Source of the DNA: Saccharomonospora marina XMU15
GTDB lineage: Bacteria > Actinomycetota > Actinomycetes > Mycobacteriales > Pseudonocardiaceae
DNA length: 64,000 nt
Direction: 5' to 3'
Assembly: GCF_000244955.1 (NCBI RefSeq)
Contig: NZ_CM001439.1
Coordinates: 5,513,234 to 5,577,233, forward strand
Under the pieces are notes generated by a model. That model was not told the origin of the DNA and made no database searches. It saw only the letters and a list, made by a program, of their open reading frames with translations. Below are positions 44,933-54,638 of this stretch, one piece after another; within the stretch, counting starts at the first letter, position 1, and each line of letters begins with the position of its first letter. Both the position numbers and the translations under genes were made by a program.

Positions 44933-45537
44933 CTTGGCTCTCCTCCACTCCGATGCCCTTCGCCGCACGAAGCACCTCTTCAGCGCTCCCGCAAGTCGAA
45001 TCGCACCGACAATCTGTCGGCGGACTCACCCACCGTCCGGACGCTTGACCAAATCTCGTGGCACCTCATGACGTTCCGGCCACACCCGGCGGCTGTGACA
45101 CATCCGCCGAGTGTGCGCCATCACCTCTGAGCCTTCCCACGCTCCGTTAATCATGGTTAACATACTTGGAGAGAGGCGCCAACCACAACCCCCGCCGGCA
45201 CGCGTGCCGCGCGCCGGTGGCAGTGGGCTGAGATGTCTAACACCAGCCGGGATCCCCGAACTCGCCGGTTGACAGGGATTGACAGAAGGAGAGGCGTGCG
45301 CGTCGAACAGCGAGAACCAATCACCAGACGAAGGGAACCCCGTCCCCAGGCGCCCCCTGGTGCCACTGTGGACGAATCCGAACCCAAGGACCGGCCAAGG
45401 AGCCGGGCGCGAAGGGCCAATCCTGACCGCCACCGTGACCCGGACACGGGCACTCCGAGTTCTCTTGTTGTTGACGATCCAAGGTGGTCCTGGCGATCAC
45501 TGGGTCCTGGCCGAACCGGTGACATGCGAGGCGCACC
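44933..45537. promoter_or_regulatory. 605-base divergent promoter region
   Basis: It separates the carboxylase operon (leftward) from the thiolase operon (rightward) and contains the palindrome at 45145-45162. No protein with recognisable features is visible. An 81-codon frame (GTG about 45297 to 45541) is preceded by AAGGAGAGG and overlaps the thiolase start (ATGA), but its codon use is poor and no homology is evident. Confidence 0.45.
45145..45162. promoter_or_regulatory. CGTTA-N8-TAACA inverted repeat, candidate TetR operator
   Basis: Same 18-base layout as the palindrome before the thioesterase at 34379. It lies 213 bases before the acyl-CoA dehydrogenase start and about 375 before the thiolase start. 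The intact TetR at 48592, and its relic beside the other site, are the natural candidates to bind both. Confidence 0.5.
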
Positions 45538-46725
45538 ATGAGGTCACCAGCACTGTCCGGCAGCCCCGCTATCGCGGCGGTCGAAGAGCTTCCGCCCGGG
45601 CGCTATCCTGACTACGACGGAGCGGCGATGCAGGAACTCGTCCTGCGCCACTTCGTGACCAACTCCGGGATCGGGCCGAACGCCGTGGACGGGCTGCTGG
45701 TCTGCCCTGCCGGCATGGCGGGCGGACAGGGCGCCGACGTCTTCAACCACGAGCGGATCAACGACGCGCTGGGCATCCGACCGCGGTTCTGCGAAACGAT
45801 CAACGTGGGCGGCGCCACCTACACCGTCATGCTCACCCGCGCGGCGACGGCCATCAGGGCGGGGCTGGCGGACGCAGTGTTGTGCGTGGGCGCGGGCAAG
45901 TTCCCCAAGGTCGGCGCCGGCGGTGCCGACCTGATGGCCCGCATGATCAGCCACCCGGACTTCGAGTACCCCTACGGCAGCTTCATCCCCGCCCTCTACG
46001 CCCTGGCCGCCACCCGGCACATGGCTGAGCGGGGCACCCCGCGGGAAGCGCTGGCCGCGGTCGCGGTCACCAGCCGGGAGTGGGCGCTGCGCCACCCTGA
46101 CGCGCTGATGCGACCGGCGGGCCCGCTGACCATCGAGCAGGTTCTCGACTCACGGCCGATCGCCTCGCCGTTTCACCTCCTGGACTGCTCGGTGCCGTGC
46201 GAAGGGGGCGCGGCGTTCCTGGTGATGCGCGGCGAGCTGGCACGTGAGCTCACCCAGCAGCCCGCCTACCTACTCGGCTTCGGGGAGCACCACGACCACG
46301 GCAACATCAGCCACGCCAGCGACTTCGCCACCATGGGCGCGGGCGTCTCGGCCCGCACCGCGTTCGCCATGGCTGGCCTCGCCCCGTCGGACGTGGACAT
46401 CGCCCAGCTCTACGACGCCTTCAGCATCAACCCGATCCTGCTGTTGGAGGAGACCGGCCTCGCCGAGCCCGGCAAGGGTGGCCACTTCTACCTGAACGGT
46501 GCGGCCGCGCCGGACGGGGTCCTTCCGGTCAACACCTACGGCGGACTGCTGTCCTTCGGACACACTGGAGACGCCTCCGGTATGTCGATGCTGATCGAGG
46601 GCGCCCGCCAGGTGATGGGCCAGGCGGGAGACCGGCAGGTCGAGGCGGACATCGCCCTGGTCCACACCTACGGCGGAATGATGGCCGACCACTCCACCGT
46701 GCTCCTGGGAAGGACCGCACGATGA
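45538..46725 (+). CDS. Thiolase-superfamily protein lacking the usual nucleophilic Cys (possible aldolase)
   Basis: 395 residues of the SCP2-thiolase-like group: VDGLLVCPAG near the N-terminus, ETINVGGATYTVMLTRAATA where degradative thiolases carry the acyl-accepting Cys, QLYDAFSINPIL, GGLLSFGHTGDASG and HTYGGMMADH at the C-terminus. The N-terminal nucleophile position shows no Cys. Similar thiolase-like proteins paired with a DUF35 protein act as retro-aldolases (Ltp2 with ChsH2 in sterol side-chain loss). Its stop overlaps the DUF35 start, as in those complexes. ATG 45538 has GAGG upstream. Confidence 0.8.
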   Translation: MRSPALSGSPAIAAVEELPPGRYPDYDGAAMQELVLRHFVTNSGIGPNAVDGLLVCPAGMAGGQGADVFNHERINDALGIRPRFCETINVGGATYTVMLTRAATAIRAGLADAVLCVGAGKFPKVGAGGADLMARMISHPDFEYPYGSFIPALYALAATRHMAERGTPREALAAVAVTSREWALRHPDALMRPAGPLTIEQVLDSRPIASPFHLLDCSVPCEGGAAFLVMRGELARELTQQPAYLLGFGEHHDHGNISHASDFATMGAGVSARTAFAMAGLAPSDVDIAQLYDAFSINPILLLEETGLAEPGKGGHFYLNGAAAPDGVLPVNTYGGLLSFGHTGDASGMSMLIEGARQVMGQAGDRQVEADIALVHTYGGMMADHSTVLLGRTAR

Positions 46726-47132
46726 CCACCACCGCACCCGTTCCCACCCTGTACGAGGACACCGCACCCTACTGGCGTGCGGCCGTCGAGGGCCGGTTCG
46801 CACTACCTCGGTGCCGCGCGTGCCGCAGGTTCCACCACCACCCGCGAGCATGGTGTCCCTACTGCTGGTGCACCGACCTCGAATGGGCGGAGCCCTCCGG
46901 CCGCGGCATCGTGCTGACCTACACGACCGTGCACCAGCCACCGTCCCCCGCGTTCACCGCACCCTACGTGCTGGCCGTGATCGAACTGGCGGAAGGACCT
47001 CGGATGATGGCCAACGTCGTCGACTGCGCCCCGGACACGGTCCGCGTTGGCACCCCGGTCCAGGTCACGTTCGAACCACGCGGAGACGTCGCGATCCCGC
47101 AGTTCCGGCCGCGGGAGGAGACACCCTCATGA
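46722..47132 (+). CDS. OB-fold zinc-ribbon protein (DUF35, ChsH2-type C-terminal domain)
   Basis: 136 residues. The rubredoxin-like zinc ribbon is CRACRRFHHHPRAWCPYC (two CxxC pairs), followed by an OB-fold: GIVLTYTTVHQPPSPAF, YVLAVIELAEGPRMMANVV. Such proteins bind thiolase-like partners and complete their active site or acyl-CoA binding. ATGA overlaps at both ends (with the thiolase and MaoC genes) indicate one complex or tightly coupled synthesis. Confidence 0.85.
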   Translation: MTTTAPVPTLYEDTAPYWRAAVEGRFALPRCRACRRFHHHPRAWCPYCWCTDLEWAEPSGRGIVLTYTTVHQPPSPAFTAPYVLAVIELAEGPRMMANVVDCAPDTVRVGTPVQVTFEPRGDVAIPQFRPREETPS

Positions 47133-48127
47133 CCGTCAACTACGCCGACGCGCTCAACTACGTGGTCACCGGGTCGCACGCCGAAGCGCAGGCCTGGATC
47201 GGCCACGAGGTCACCACCGAGGCGCCGTTTCCGGTCAACGAAGCGCAGATCGCGTACTTCTGCGCCCTCGTCGAGGACGCCGACGAGAACCACTGGGACG
47301 CCGACGCCGCGGGGAGGCGGTACGGGGCGCTGATCTCGCCGCCCGGAATGCTCATGGTCTGGGCGTTCCCGCTGCCGTGGAACCCGTGGGGCAGACCGGA
47401 GCACGCGCCGATCCTCGCCCTCGACGTGCCGCTGCCCGGCACCACGCTGATCAACGTCTCCACCGACACCCGGTTCCTCGCCCCGATGCGAGTCGGCGAC
47501 CGGCTCACCTTCAGCGAGCGCGTGGAGTCCGTCTCCGCGGAGAAGCACACCGCGCTGGGCGTGGGCCACTTTGTCACCACACGGTCCGCATGCCGGAACC
47601 AGGAAGGCACGCTGGTCGCCACCAACGACAACGTGCTCTTCCGCTACCGCGCCTCCGACGCCAAGCCGCCCACGCGGCAGGCTGCCCCGGCCGCGGCTGA
47701 CCCGGCGGACGCGGTCGAGGTTCTCCCCGAGGTGCGGATGCCGGTGACAGTCACCCGGTGCGTGCTCGACGCCGCGGCCACCCGCGACTTCTTCCGCGGC
47801 CACCACGACCAGGCCTACGCGCGAGAACAGGGCGCCCGCGACGTCTACCTCAACACCATGTTTCTCCACGGCTTCGTCGACCGCGTCGGCAAGGCCTGGG
47901 CGGGCCCGGACGCCTGGCTAGCGCGCAGGCGGCTGCAGATGATCGCGCCGGTCTGCGCCGGCGACACCCTGCGCACCGACGGCCGCGTGCTCTCCATCGA
48001 CGACACAGCGCAGCCCCGCCAGGCGACGCTAGCGATCGACTGCCACACCGAGCACGGCCTGGCCGCCCGATCCACCCTCGTCTTCAACCTCGACCAGCTA
48101 CCCGGTCACGTCACGACCAGCCGATGA
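47129..48127 (+). CDS. Double-hotdog MaoC-like enoyl-CoA hydratase
   Basis: 332 residues: an N-terminal hotdog of the FAS1/MaoC N-type (EAPFPVNEAQIAYFCALVED, SPPGMLMVWAFPLPW) and a C-terminal hotdog (RDVYLNTMFLHGFVDRVG, QMIAPVCAGDTLRTDGRVL). The usual MaoC catalytic Asp/His pair is not clearly placed, though an Asp and a His lie near each hotdog helix. ATG 47129 has GGGAGGAG. Hydration of an enoyl-CoA, then aldol cleavage by the neighbouring thiolase-like protein, would parallel the last steps of sterol side-chain degradation. Confidence 0.8.
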   Translation: MTVNYADALNYVVTGSHAEAQAWIGHEVTTEAPFPVNEAQIAYFCALVEDADENHWDADAAGRRYGALISPPGMLMVWAFPLPWNPWGRPEHAPILALDVPLPGTTLINVSTDTRFLAPMRVGDRLTFSERVESVSAEKHTALGVGHFVTTRSACRNQEGTLVATNDNVLFRYRASDAKPPTRQAAPAAADPADAVEVLPEVRMPVTVTRCVLDAAATRDFFRGHHDQAYAREQGARDVYLNTMFLHGFVDRVGKAWAGPDAWLARRRLQMIAPVCAGDTLRTDGRVLSIDDTAQPRQATLAIDCHTEHGLAARSTLVFNLDQLPGHVTTSR

Positions 48128-48591
48128 CACACCTCGTCTCCGACTCCCTGCTTGCCGCTACCGCGCCAACGGTCGCGGTAGTCTCAAACCGCGTGACGCG
48201 ACCTGCTCGCCCGTCCGGGAACCACGCACCAGCCAAGTCACTTCTAGGCGTGGCCCCATGGCGGTGACCCCACCATCGGCGTTGGCCCGGTCCAGGTCCG
48301 CGGAAACCTCCCGCTGCCAGGCCAACGCCACCGACGCGACCGCACTGCGTTCGACCGTCAACACCAACTTCACGGAATCAAGCGTCCAGCCGCATCGAGT
48401 CCGGAGTGGACATCTCCGCGTACGTCGTCGAATTCGCCACCGGAGGCCCAGCGCCGGTTCCCAGCCGAGGGCGACACCGACCGACATGGCCACCGCACGA
48501 CCCGCGGCCGCGCCACGCACTGGCCACGGCGAACCGGACCCATGGTTTGGTTGTGCTGGAGGCTTGCCGCAGGACGGCCTGTGTCCGGGGG
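48128..48591. other. 464 bases without a convincing gene
   Basis: This is the convergent interval between the MaoC gene and the TetR gene. Frames are open because of high GC but none shows a domain or plausible start. No obvious terminator hairpin was seen. Confidence 0.4.
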
Positions 48592-49182
48592 TCAGCCGCC
48601 GTTGAGCACCGAGCGGGCGCATTCGGCGAGCAGTTCGCGCAGCCTCGGTTCGGGGAGACCGACGCGGTGGAACAGCGTCGACTGGATAGCACCGATGGCC
48701 GCGTGCACGATGGTGCGGGCCTCGGTATCGGTGAGTTCCGGGCGCAGCTCCATCAGGACGTGTACCCACTCTTCGAGGTAGAGCCGCTGCTTGCGGCGTA
48801 GCCGGCGGCGGTCTTCCTCGGGAAGATTATGGATCTCGTTGTGGTAGACCTGGGCCAGTTCCCGATCGCGCACCACGAATTCGACCTGGCCGGCAATCAA
48901 CTTGTCCAGGGTTTCCCGAAGGTCGGCGGTGCCAGCTACGATGCCCTGCTCTTCACGCACCAGCCCGTCGATCACCCGGTCGAACAGCGCCACCAGCACG
49001 GCAGACTTGCTGTCGAAGTGCCGGTAGATGCCGGCGCCGGTGATGCCGGCCACGGCGCCGATGTCGGCCATGGACACGGCGTGGTAGCCGTGGCGGGCTA
49101 CCAGGTCGGCGGCGGCGGCGAGGATGCGTTCCTTGCGCGCGGGATCACGGGTCCGCAGTGGTGCCTCGGCCTCGCTGCTCAC
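48592..49182 (-). CDS. TetR-family transcriptional regulator
   Basis: 196 residues from GTG 49182 (AAGGGG upstream). Helix-turn-helix: VSMADIGAVAGITGAGIYRHF. The ligand domain includes DRVIDGLVREEQGI and LRRKQRLYLEEWVHVLMEL. It lies at the end of the thiolase operon on the opposite strand. The relic at 34557 is its closest relative in the window. Probable repressor of the carboxylase/thiolase and thioesterase genes through the TGTTA-N8-TAACA sites (inference). Confidence 0.88.
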   Translation of the reverse strand: MSSEAEAPLRTRDPARKERILAAAADLVARHGYHAVSMADIGAVAGITGAGIYRHFDSKSAVLVALFDRVIDGLVREEQGIVAGTADLRETLDKLIAGQVEFVVRDRELAQVYHNEIHNLPEEDRRRLRRKQRLYLEEWVHVLMELRPELTDTEARTIVHAAIGAIQSTLFHRVGLPEPRLRELLAECARSVLNGG

Positions 49183-49434
49183 TTGGAGCCCCTTCCTTCA
49201 TCCCGTTGCTTGGCCGCCGTCGCGATGGGAACTTGTTCCCGCCACGCGGCCAGACAGGAGAATGCGACAGCGCGCATCCCAGGCGGGGGTGCGGCACCCA
49301 TCAGCGCCCCGCTCCTCTTGAAGCGGGCTTGGCCGCGACGGCCACGAGTTCTTCCTGGGCGTCCCGGCAGCGATGCCCCGGGCTTCCCAGCTCTGCCTCG
49401 CCGTGGCGCAGGCGTCCCAGCGGGGACTCGGCCA

Positions 49435-50075
49435 TCAGACGCATAGTTCCTCCTGGCGGCCAGCACGGACGGCGGTGCGTTCGCGAGGATGCGCTCGGCC
49501 GGTCGTTGCACCGCTCTCCGCGAGTCGGGGTGACGGCGCTACCGCGTTCAGCAGTCCAACCTGGTATGCCCGGCCAGCGTCAATTGGGTCGCAGATGAGC
49601 AGAAGCCGCATGGCGATGCGCGGCGAAACAAGCCGGGGCAGCGGCACGACCCACGGTTTGTACCCCTGACGACCTTGACCCCGGTGACCGCGAACCGTGC
49701 GGTGTCGGCGGCCACGCACAGGTCGCAGCACTGCGCGAGCACGAACCCACCAGGGTTCGCGACGCCGTTGCCCGGCGGCGATCGTCGGCGTGGCCACCTC
49801 GATGTCGCCGCCGTACTGGGACACGAAGTCAAGTAGTAGCACGGTAAGCGCGGTATCGGCCAGTTCCTTCCGGCTGCTACCGGCGCGGACTGCCCGGCCG
49901 CCCACGCCGGCCAGCACCAGCACGTTCGCATCACCGTCGAACCTGTACACGCCCGCACACGGCCAACCACGCCCTGCCTCGTTCAACACGATGCGGGGTT
50001 TCCGGCGGTTGATGGTCAACCAAGCCACTGGCCCACTTTGTGGGTAGCTCACCTCGATCGCCGATGCCCCATCAC
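49435..50075 (-). pseudogene. Crotonase-family relic with several frameshifts
   Basis: Across three frames: VAWLTINRRKPRIVLNEAG, VLVLAGVGGRAVRAGSSRKE, ATPTIAAG, NPGGFVLAQCCDLCVAADTA, FAVTGVKVVRG, then SPRIAMRLLLICDPIDAGRA and YQVGLLNAV. The order and wording parallel the intact crotonase at 32860 (FLLAQMCDLVVAAEHARFAV, ALQILLTGEPIDAARAYQIG). At least three indels. It sits upstream of the intact TetR, mirroring the intact crotonase near the TetR relic at 34.6 kb. Confidence 0.75.
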
Positions 50076-50975
50076 TGTGTCGATCGTGTGACGGGTCGCG
50101 GAGCGGGCGGCGAGGTCGCGGAGGATTCATGCCGGCGTGCAGGCGGACCGACACGCCCGCGTTGTCGGACTCCGCCGGGTCGACCGCAGGCCGTCCCGGT
50201 ACGGATACGCGGCGACGGGCGACTGCCCTGGGACCGGACGTCAGATCCAGCGGCGTCTCATGGCTCGCCCGTGCCAGCGGCCGACCTCGACGGTGAGGCA
50301 GATCGGCGGCCGCGGCGACATCGTGGGTGCGGGGGCGCCCGGTCGTGTACCGCCGACGCCTCTCGCTCGAGGCATCCGCCCCTCTCGGCGTCGGCATGTC
50401 CCTCTCGCCTCCACATCCGTTTGCTGAGCGTCGCTCGCGATTCACTAGCTTGAACAACGGTACGAAGCACTCCGTGCGCCCGGTTCGGCCATGTCGGCTA
50501 GGCCTGCCTCGATGCGACCAGCTTCACAACGCCGCACTCGAACAGTAGGATCCTAGTGATTCAGCTTTAACTATGTCAGCCCGGTTATCAACGGCGAAAC
50601 GAGGGCAACGATGGGTAACGTGGACCTCGACCTAGACGTCACGGTCGAGCACCATCACCCGCCCGCCGCGCGCCGACGGGAACCCGTCACAGCCGGCGGC
50701 CTCGTCGTGCGCGCGACCTGGAGCCTCCCACACGACCAGCCGTCCGTCGACGGTCCTGGCGCTCACACGCACCCTGGGCCCGGGCGGCTGAACCACCTGC
50801 GGGCCGACGACCTCGGCACGCGTGTGGTGAACAGTTCGTGGGCACGCGACGAGCGGCCACGATGTCGCGGGCCTCACCCAACGAACGATTCACAACTGGC
50901 GCACGTCAGTCGCCACCTCGGCCAAGTCATCCGGTCCGCCGCGTCGCGGAGCGTGTCGAGAAGGAGAGCCAATCG
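50076..50975. other. 900 bases without a convincing gene
   Basis: Open frames on both strands (for example 50611-50979 plus and 50632-50877 minus) lack recognisable domains. The AT-richer stretch near 50555-50590 could hold a promoter for the ligase genes downstream. Likely decayed sequence plus a leader. Confidence 0.4.
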
Positions 50976-52577
50976 ATGACCGAGCAAGATCTCCAGCGGA
51001 ATTTGGTGACCCGGGTGAATGTCGGCGACATGCTCACCCGCACCGCCTGGCGGCGCCCCGACCACGAGGCGGTCGTGGACGGGCCACGCCGGCTGTCCTA
51101 CCGCGAGTTCAACGCGGCGGTGAACCGGCTGGCGAACGCGCTGCTGCGGAACGGATACCGGCGCGGCGAGGTGCTGGCCCTGGTCAGCGGAAACAGCACG
51201 GAGTTCCTGCTGACCTACTACGCGTGCGCCAAGACCGGTGTCGTCTGTGTGCCGGTCAATCTTGCTTGGGGCCCACGGGAAACCGCCTACGTGCTCGATC
51301 ACTCCCGGTCCCGGGGCGTCGTCGTGGAAAGCCAGCTTGCCGGCCTGGTGTCGGCCGCGCTGGACCAGCTCGACGACAGCGTCGTGACCGACGTGGTCGT
51401 TGCCCACGGCACCGGTGCGGCGTGGGAAGCCTCGTGCTCGGCGTCCTGGCGCGAGTTCGACGACTTCGTTGGCGCGGAAGGCGACGCGGAGCCGGAGTGC
51501 TTCGTCGAGGATCGCGACCCGATCAGCTACTTGTACACCAGCGGCACCACCTCGGCCCCCAAAGGCGTGGTGAGCAGCCATCTCGCGGTCTATCTCGAAT
51601 CACTGAACGCCCCGCTGGTCCTTGGCATCGGCGAGCGGGAGCGCGCCGGGGTGATGATGCCGCTGTTCCACACCGCGCAACTCAACGGCTTCACCACGGG
51701 CTTGTTCTACATGGGTGGAACCGCGGTACTACTGCGCGCCTTCGATCCGGCGGAGTTGCTGGCCACCATCGAGTCCGAACGCCTCACCGAGATCTTCGCG
51801 CTGCCCATGATGTACCGGGCGATGCTGGACCACGACGACATAGACAAACGCGATCTCTCCACACTGCGCTTGGCGATCTACGCCATGGCACCGATGCCCG
51901 ACACCGACCTTCGCCGGGCGATGAAGGCGTTCGGCTGTGAGTTCGCCCTCGGCTTCGGCCAGACCGAGATGAACCCGATCACCACGGTCTTTCCCCCCGA
52001 ATACCAGCTGTCCCACGCCGGTTCGGTCGGACTACCGGTACCCAACGTGCAGGTCGGCATCATGGACGACGGCGGTAACCTGCTATCTCAGGGCGAAACG
52101 GGCGAGATCGTCTACCGTGGCCCGCACGCCATGGAGGGCTACTTGCGCAACCCCGAAGCCACGGCCGAGGCGTTCGCCCATGGTTGGTTCCATTCCGGCG
52201 ACGTCGGCCGGTTCGACGCGGACGGCCTGCTGTGGTTCGCCGACCGCAAGAAGGATGTCATCAAGACCGGCGGGGAGAACGTCGCGTCCATCGAGGTGGA
52301 GAAGGTGCTCTACGAGGCCGAACCCCGCATCCAGGAGGTCGTCGCGGTCGGACTGCCGCACGAACGGTGGTCGGAGGCGATCACGGTGGTCGTGACCCGC
52401 AAGCCAGGCAGTGATCTAAGCGAGGAGGACGTGCTCGCCGCCGCCCGCGGCAGACTGCCCGGGTTCAAGGTGCCCAAGGCCGTCGTGTTCGTCGACGAGA
52501 TGCCCCGCACCGCCACTGGAAAGATCCAAAAGAACGTCCTGCGCTATCAGTACCGGGACCACTTCCGCAACGACTAG
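50976..52577 (+). CDS. AMP-forming acyl-CoA synthetase
   Basis: 533 residues from ATG 50976 (AAGGAGAG nearby). P-loop YLYTSGTTSAPKGVVSSH, GFGQTEMNP, GWFHSGDVGRFDADG, FADRKKDVIKTGGENVAS and the C-terminal PRTATGKIQKNVLR are complete. It adenylates and thioesterifies a carboxylic acid. First of two ligases on the plus strand, 260 bases before the second. Could activate terpenoid or fatty acids for the carboxylase or beta-oxidation genes. Confidence 0.9.
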   Translation: MTEQDLQRNLVTRVNVGDMLTRTAWRRPDHEAVVDGPRRLSYREFNAAVNRLANALLRNGYRRGEVLALVSGNSTEFLLTYYACAKTGVVCVPVNLAWGPRETAYVLDHSRSRGVVVESQLAGLVSAALDQLDDSVVTDVVVAHGTGAAWEASCSASWREFDDFVGAEGDAEPECFVEDRDPISYLYTSGTTSAPKGVVSSHLAVYLESLNAPLVLGIGERERAGVMMPLFHTAQLNGFTTGLFYMGGTAVLLRAFDPAELLATIESERLTEIFALPMMYRAMLDHDDIDKRDLSTLRLAIYAMAPMPDTDLRRAMKAFGCEFALGFGQTEMNPITTVFPPEYQLSHAGSVGLPVPNVQVGIMDDGGNLLSQGETGEIVYRGPHAMEGYLRNPEATAEAFAHGWFHSGDVGRFDADGLLWFADRKKDVIKTGGENVASIEVEKVLYEAEPRIQEVVAVGLPHERWSEAITVVVTRKPGSDLSEEDVLAAARGRLPGFKVPKAVVFVDEMPRTATGKIQKNVLRYQYRDHFRND

Positions 52578-52837
52578 TGCGGGGTCGTGTTCGACGTGAC
52601 CGAGACAGCGAGCCCGCACCCAACCGATAGGGGTCTCCGCCCGGCCGGTGACCATGCTCGACCGAGACCTTCGGCGGCGACGCGCCGGTTCCCGAGTGTG
52701 GCGTTCCCAAACCGTGGCGACCCGCCGGCCGACGCGAACCGTCCCGGCAGCCCAGACATGACCGATGAACAGATCCGCCCAGGATCTCGCCCCGCGCCGT
52801 GGTACCGCGCGGGGCGACTACCAACCGGAGAAACGCG

Positions 52838-54394
52838 ATGAACCGAGGAATCGGCGCCTGGGTCACCAAACGCGCCTTTCTGCAAGGCGACTATACCGCT
52901 TTCGTGGCGGGCGAGCGCACTTTCACCTACGCGGACGCCGACCGGCGGACCGATCAGCTGGCCTCGGCTCTGGCCGGACTCGGCGTGCGCAGGGGCGACC
53001 GGGTCGCCGCGTTGATGGTCAACTCGGTGGAGTTCCTCGAGACGCTGCTGGCCTGCGCGAAGCTCGGCGCGATCATGGTGCCGATCAACGTCCGGTTGGC
53101 CGCCGTGGAGGTCGGTTTCATTCTCGGCGATTCCGGCGCGGACGTGCTCGTGTTCAGCGGCCAGTTCACCGACATCGTGCGCGGCGCCCTGACCGAACCC
53201 GGCGTGCGGGTACGCCACGCGGTACAGGTGGGCGAAGGCGGCTACGAACGTGGCCCGTCCTACGACGAACTGCTGGCCAGCGCGTCGCCGGACTTCGCTG
53301 CGGCGGACGTCGCTGGAACCGACACCGCCATGTTGATGTACACCTCGGGGACCACCGGACGCCCCAAGGGAGCCATGCTCACTCACGACAACCTGCTCTG
53401 GAACGCGATCAACGTGCTCGGCACCGAGCACCCGCTTTCCTCGCGCGACGTGACGGTCACGGTCGCCCCGATGTTCCACATCGGCGGACTCGGCGTGCAC
53501 TCACTGCCGCTGCTCTACGTCGGTGGCACGAATGTGATCCTGCCCAACTTCGACCCGGTCGGCACGCTCACGGCCATGGCCGAGCACCGCGCAACGGTCC
53601 AGTTCATGGTGCCGGCGATGTGGGTCGCGATCACTCAGGTACCGAACTTCGGCTCCTACGACCTGTCGTCCCTCGAACTGGCCATGGGAGGCGGAGCTCC
53701 ATGCCCACTGCCCATGATCGAGTTCCTCAACGAGCGAGGCGTCCCGTTCATCGAGGGCTTCGGCATGACCGAGACCGCGCCGTTGGTCTCCATACTCAAC
53801 TCGGCCCACGCGAGGAGCAAGGCCGGGTCGATCGGGCGGGTCGCGATGCACGTCGAAGCCCGCATCGTCGACGACGACGACCGGGACGTCCCGACGAACA
53901 CCGTCGGCGAACTGGTCCTTCGCGGTCCTAACATCTTCGCTGGCTACTGGATGCGCCCTGAGGCCACCGCCGAGGCCTTCCGCAACGGCTGGTTCCACAC
54001 CGGTGATCTCGGGCGAATGGACGAGGAAGGCTACATCACCCTTGTCGACCGGAAGAAAGACATGATCATCTCCGGTGGTGAGAACGTCTATCCCATCGAG
54101 GTCGAGCAGGTGTTGTTCAAGCACCCCAAGGTCGCCGACGCCGCAGTGGTCGGCGGTCCCGATCCGCGATGGGGCGAGCGAGTGGTGGCCGTCGTCGTAC
54201 CCGACCCCGGGGCCGGGCCGGACCCGGGGTCGGAAGAACTCGTCACCTGGTGCCGCGAACGACTGGCGCACTTCAAGTGCCCGCGCGAGGTGCACTTCGT
54301 CGACGCCCTGCCGCGCAACGCCACCGGCAAACTACTCAAGACCGTGCTGCGGGAGAAGTACGCCGGTGTGACAGACGGCGTCGTGGTCCGCTGA
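52838..54394 (+). CDS. AMP-forming acyl-CoA synthetase
   Basis: 518 residues; ATG 52838 follows CCGGAG. P-loop LMYTSGTTGRPKGAMLTH, GFGMTETAP, GWFHTGDLGRMDEEG, VDRKKDMIISGGENVYP and PRNATGKLLKTVLREK. Same family as the ligase at 50976 but clearly different in sequence, so probably of different substrate range. The C-terminal tail GVTDGVVVR is short. No tightly linked gene downstream; a convergent EthD gene begins 240 bases away. Confidence 0.9.
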   Translation: MNRGIGAWVTKRAFLQGDYTAFVAGERTFTYADADRRTDQLASALAGLGVRRGDRVAALMVNSVEFLETLLACAKLGAIMVPINVRLAAVEVGFILGDSGADVLVFSGQFTDIVRGALTEPGVRVRHAVQVGEGGYERGPSYDELLASASPDFAAADVAGTDTAMLMYTSGTTGRPKGAMLTHDNLLWNAINVLGTEHPLSSRDVTVTVAPMFHIGGLGVHSLPLLYVGGTNVILPNFDPVGTLTAMAEHRATVQFMVPAMWVAITQVPNFGSYDLSSLELAMGGGAPCPLPMIEFLNERGVPFIEGFGMTETAPLVSILNSAHARSKAGSIGRVAMHVEARIVDDDDRDVPTNTVGELVLRGPNIFAGYWMRPEATAEAFRNGWFHTGDLGRMDEEGYITLVDRKKDMIISGGENVYPIEVEQVLFKHPKVADAAVVGGPDPRWGERVVAVVVPDPGAGPDPGSEELVTWCRERLAHFKCPREVHFVDALPRNATGKLLKTVLREKYAGVTDGVVVR

Positions 54395-54638
54395 CCGGAA
54401 GCCCCCGGTCGAACATCGTGCGAAACGGGTCGCCCCGACGACCAAAACTCTCGCACTACCGAGGCTTGCGGCGCTCGCGTCCAGTGTGGAGTCACCGAGG
54501 TAGCAGCGGGCACCCGTCGCGAGCGACACACGTGGTGACAGTCAGGCGGTCTCGACGTCGGCGTGCGATGCGGGGAGATCAATCCGAGCGCCGGCGTTTG
54601 GCCTGACAAATCCATCCGGCAACGTCCCTCAGGCGATC

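Noticed and set aside
45297-45541. 81-codon frame with a good Shine-Dalgarno and ATGA overlap with the thiolase gene
   Set aside because: Codon bias is unlike neighbouring genes and the sequence is low-complexity Arg/Pro-rich with no recognisable domain; kept only as a possibility in the promoter region entry.
50611-50979. Open frame upstream of the first ligase
   Set aside because: Composition resembles a shadow frame and it overlaps the ligase leader; no homology recognised.
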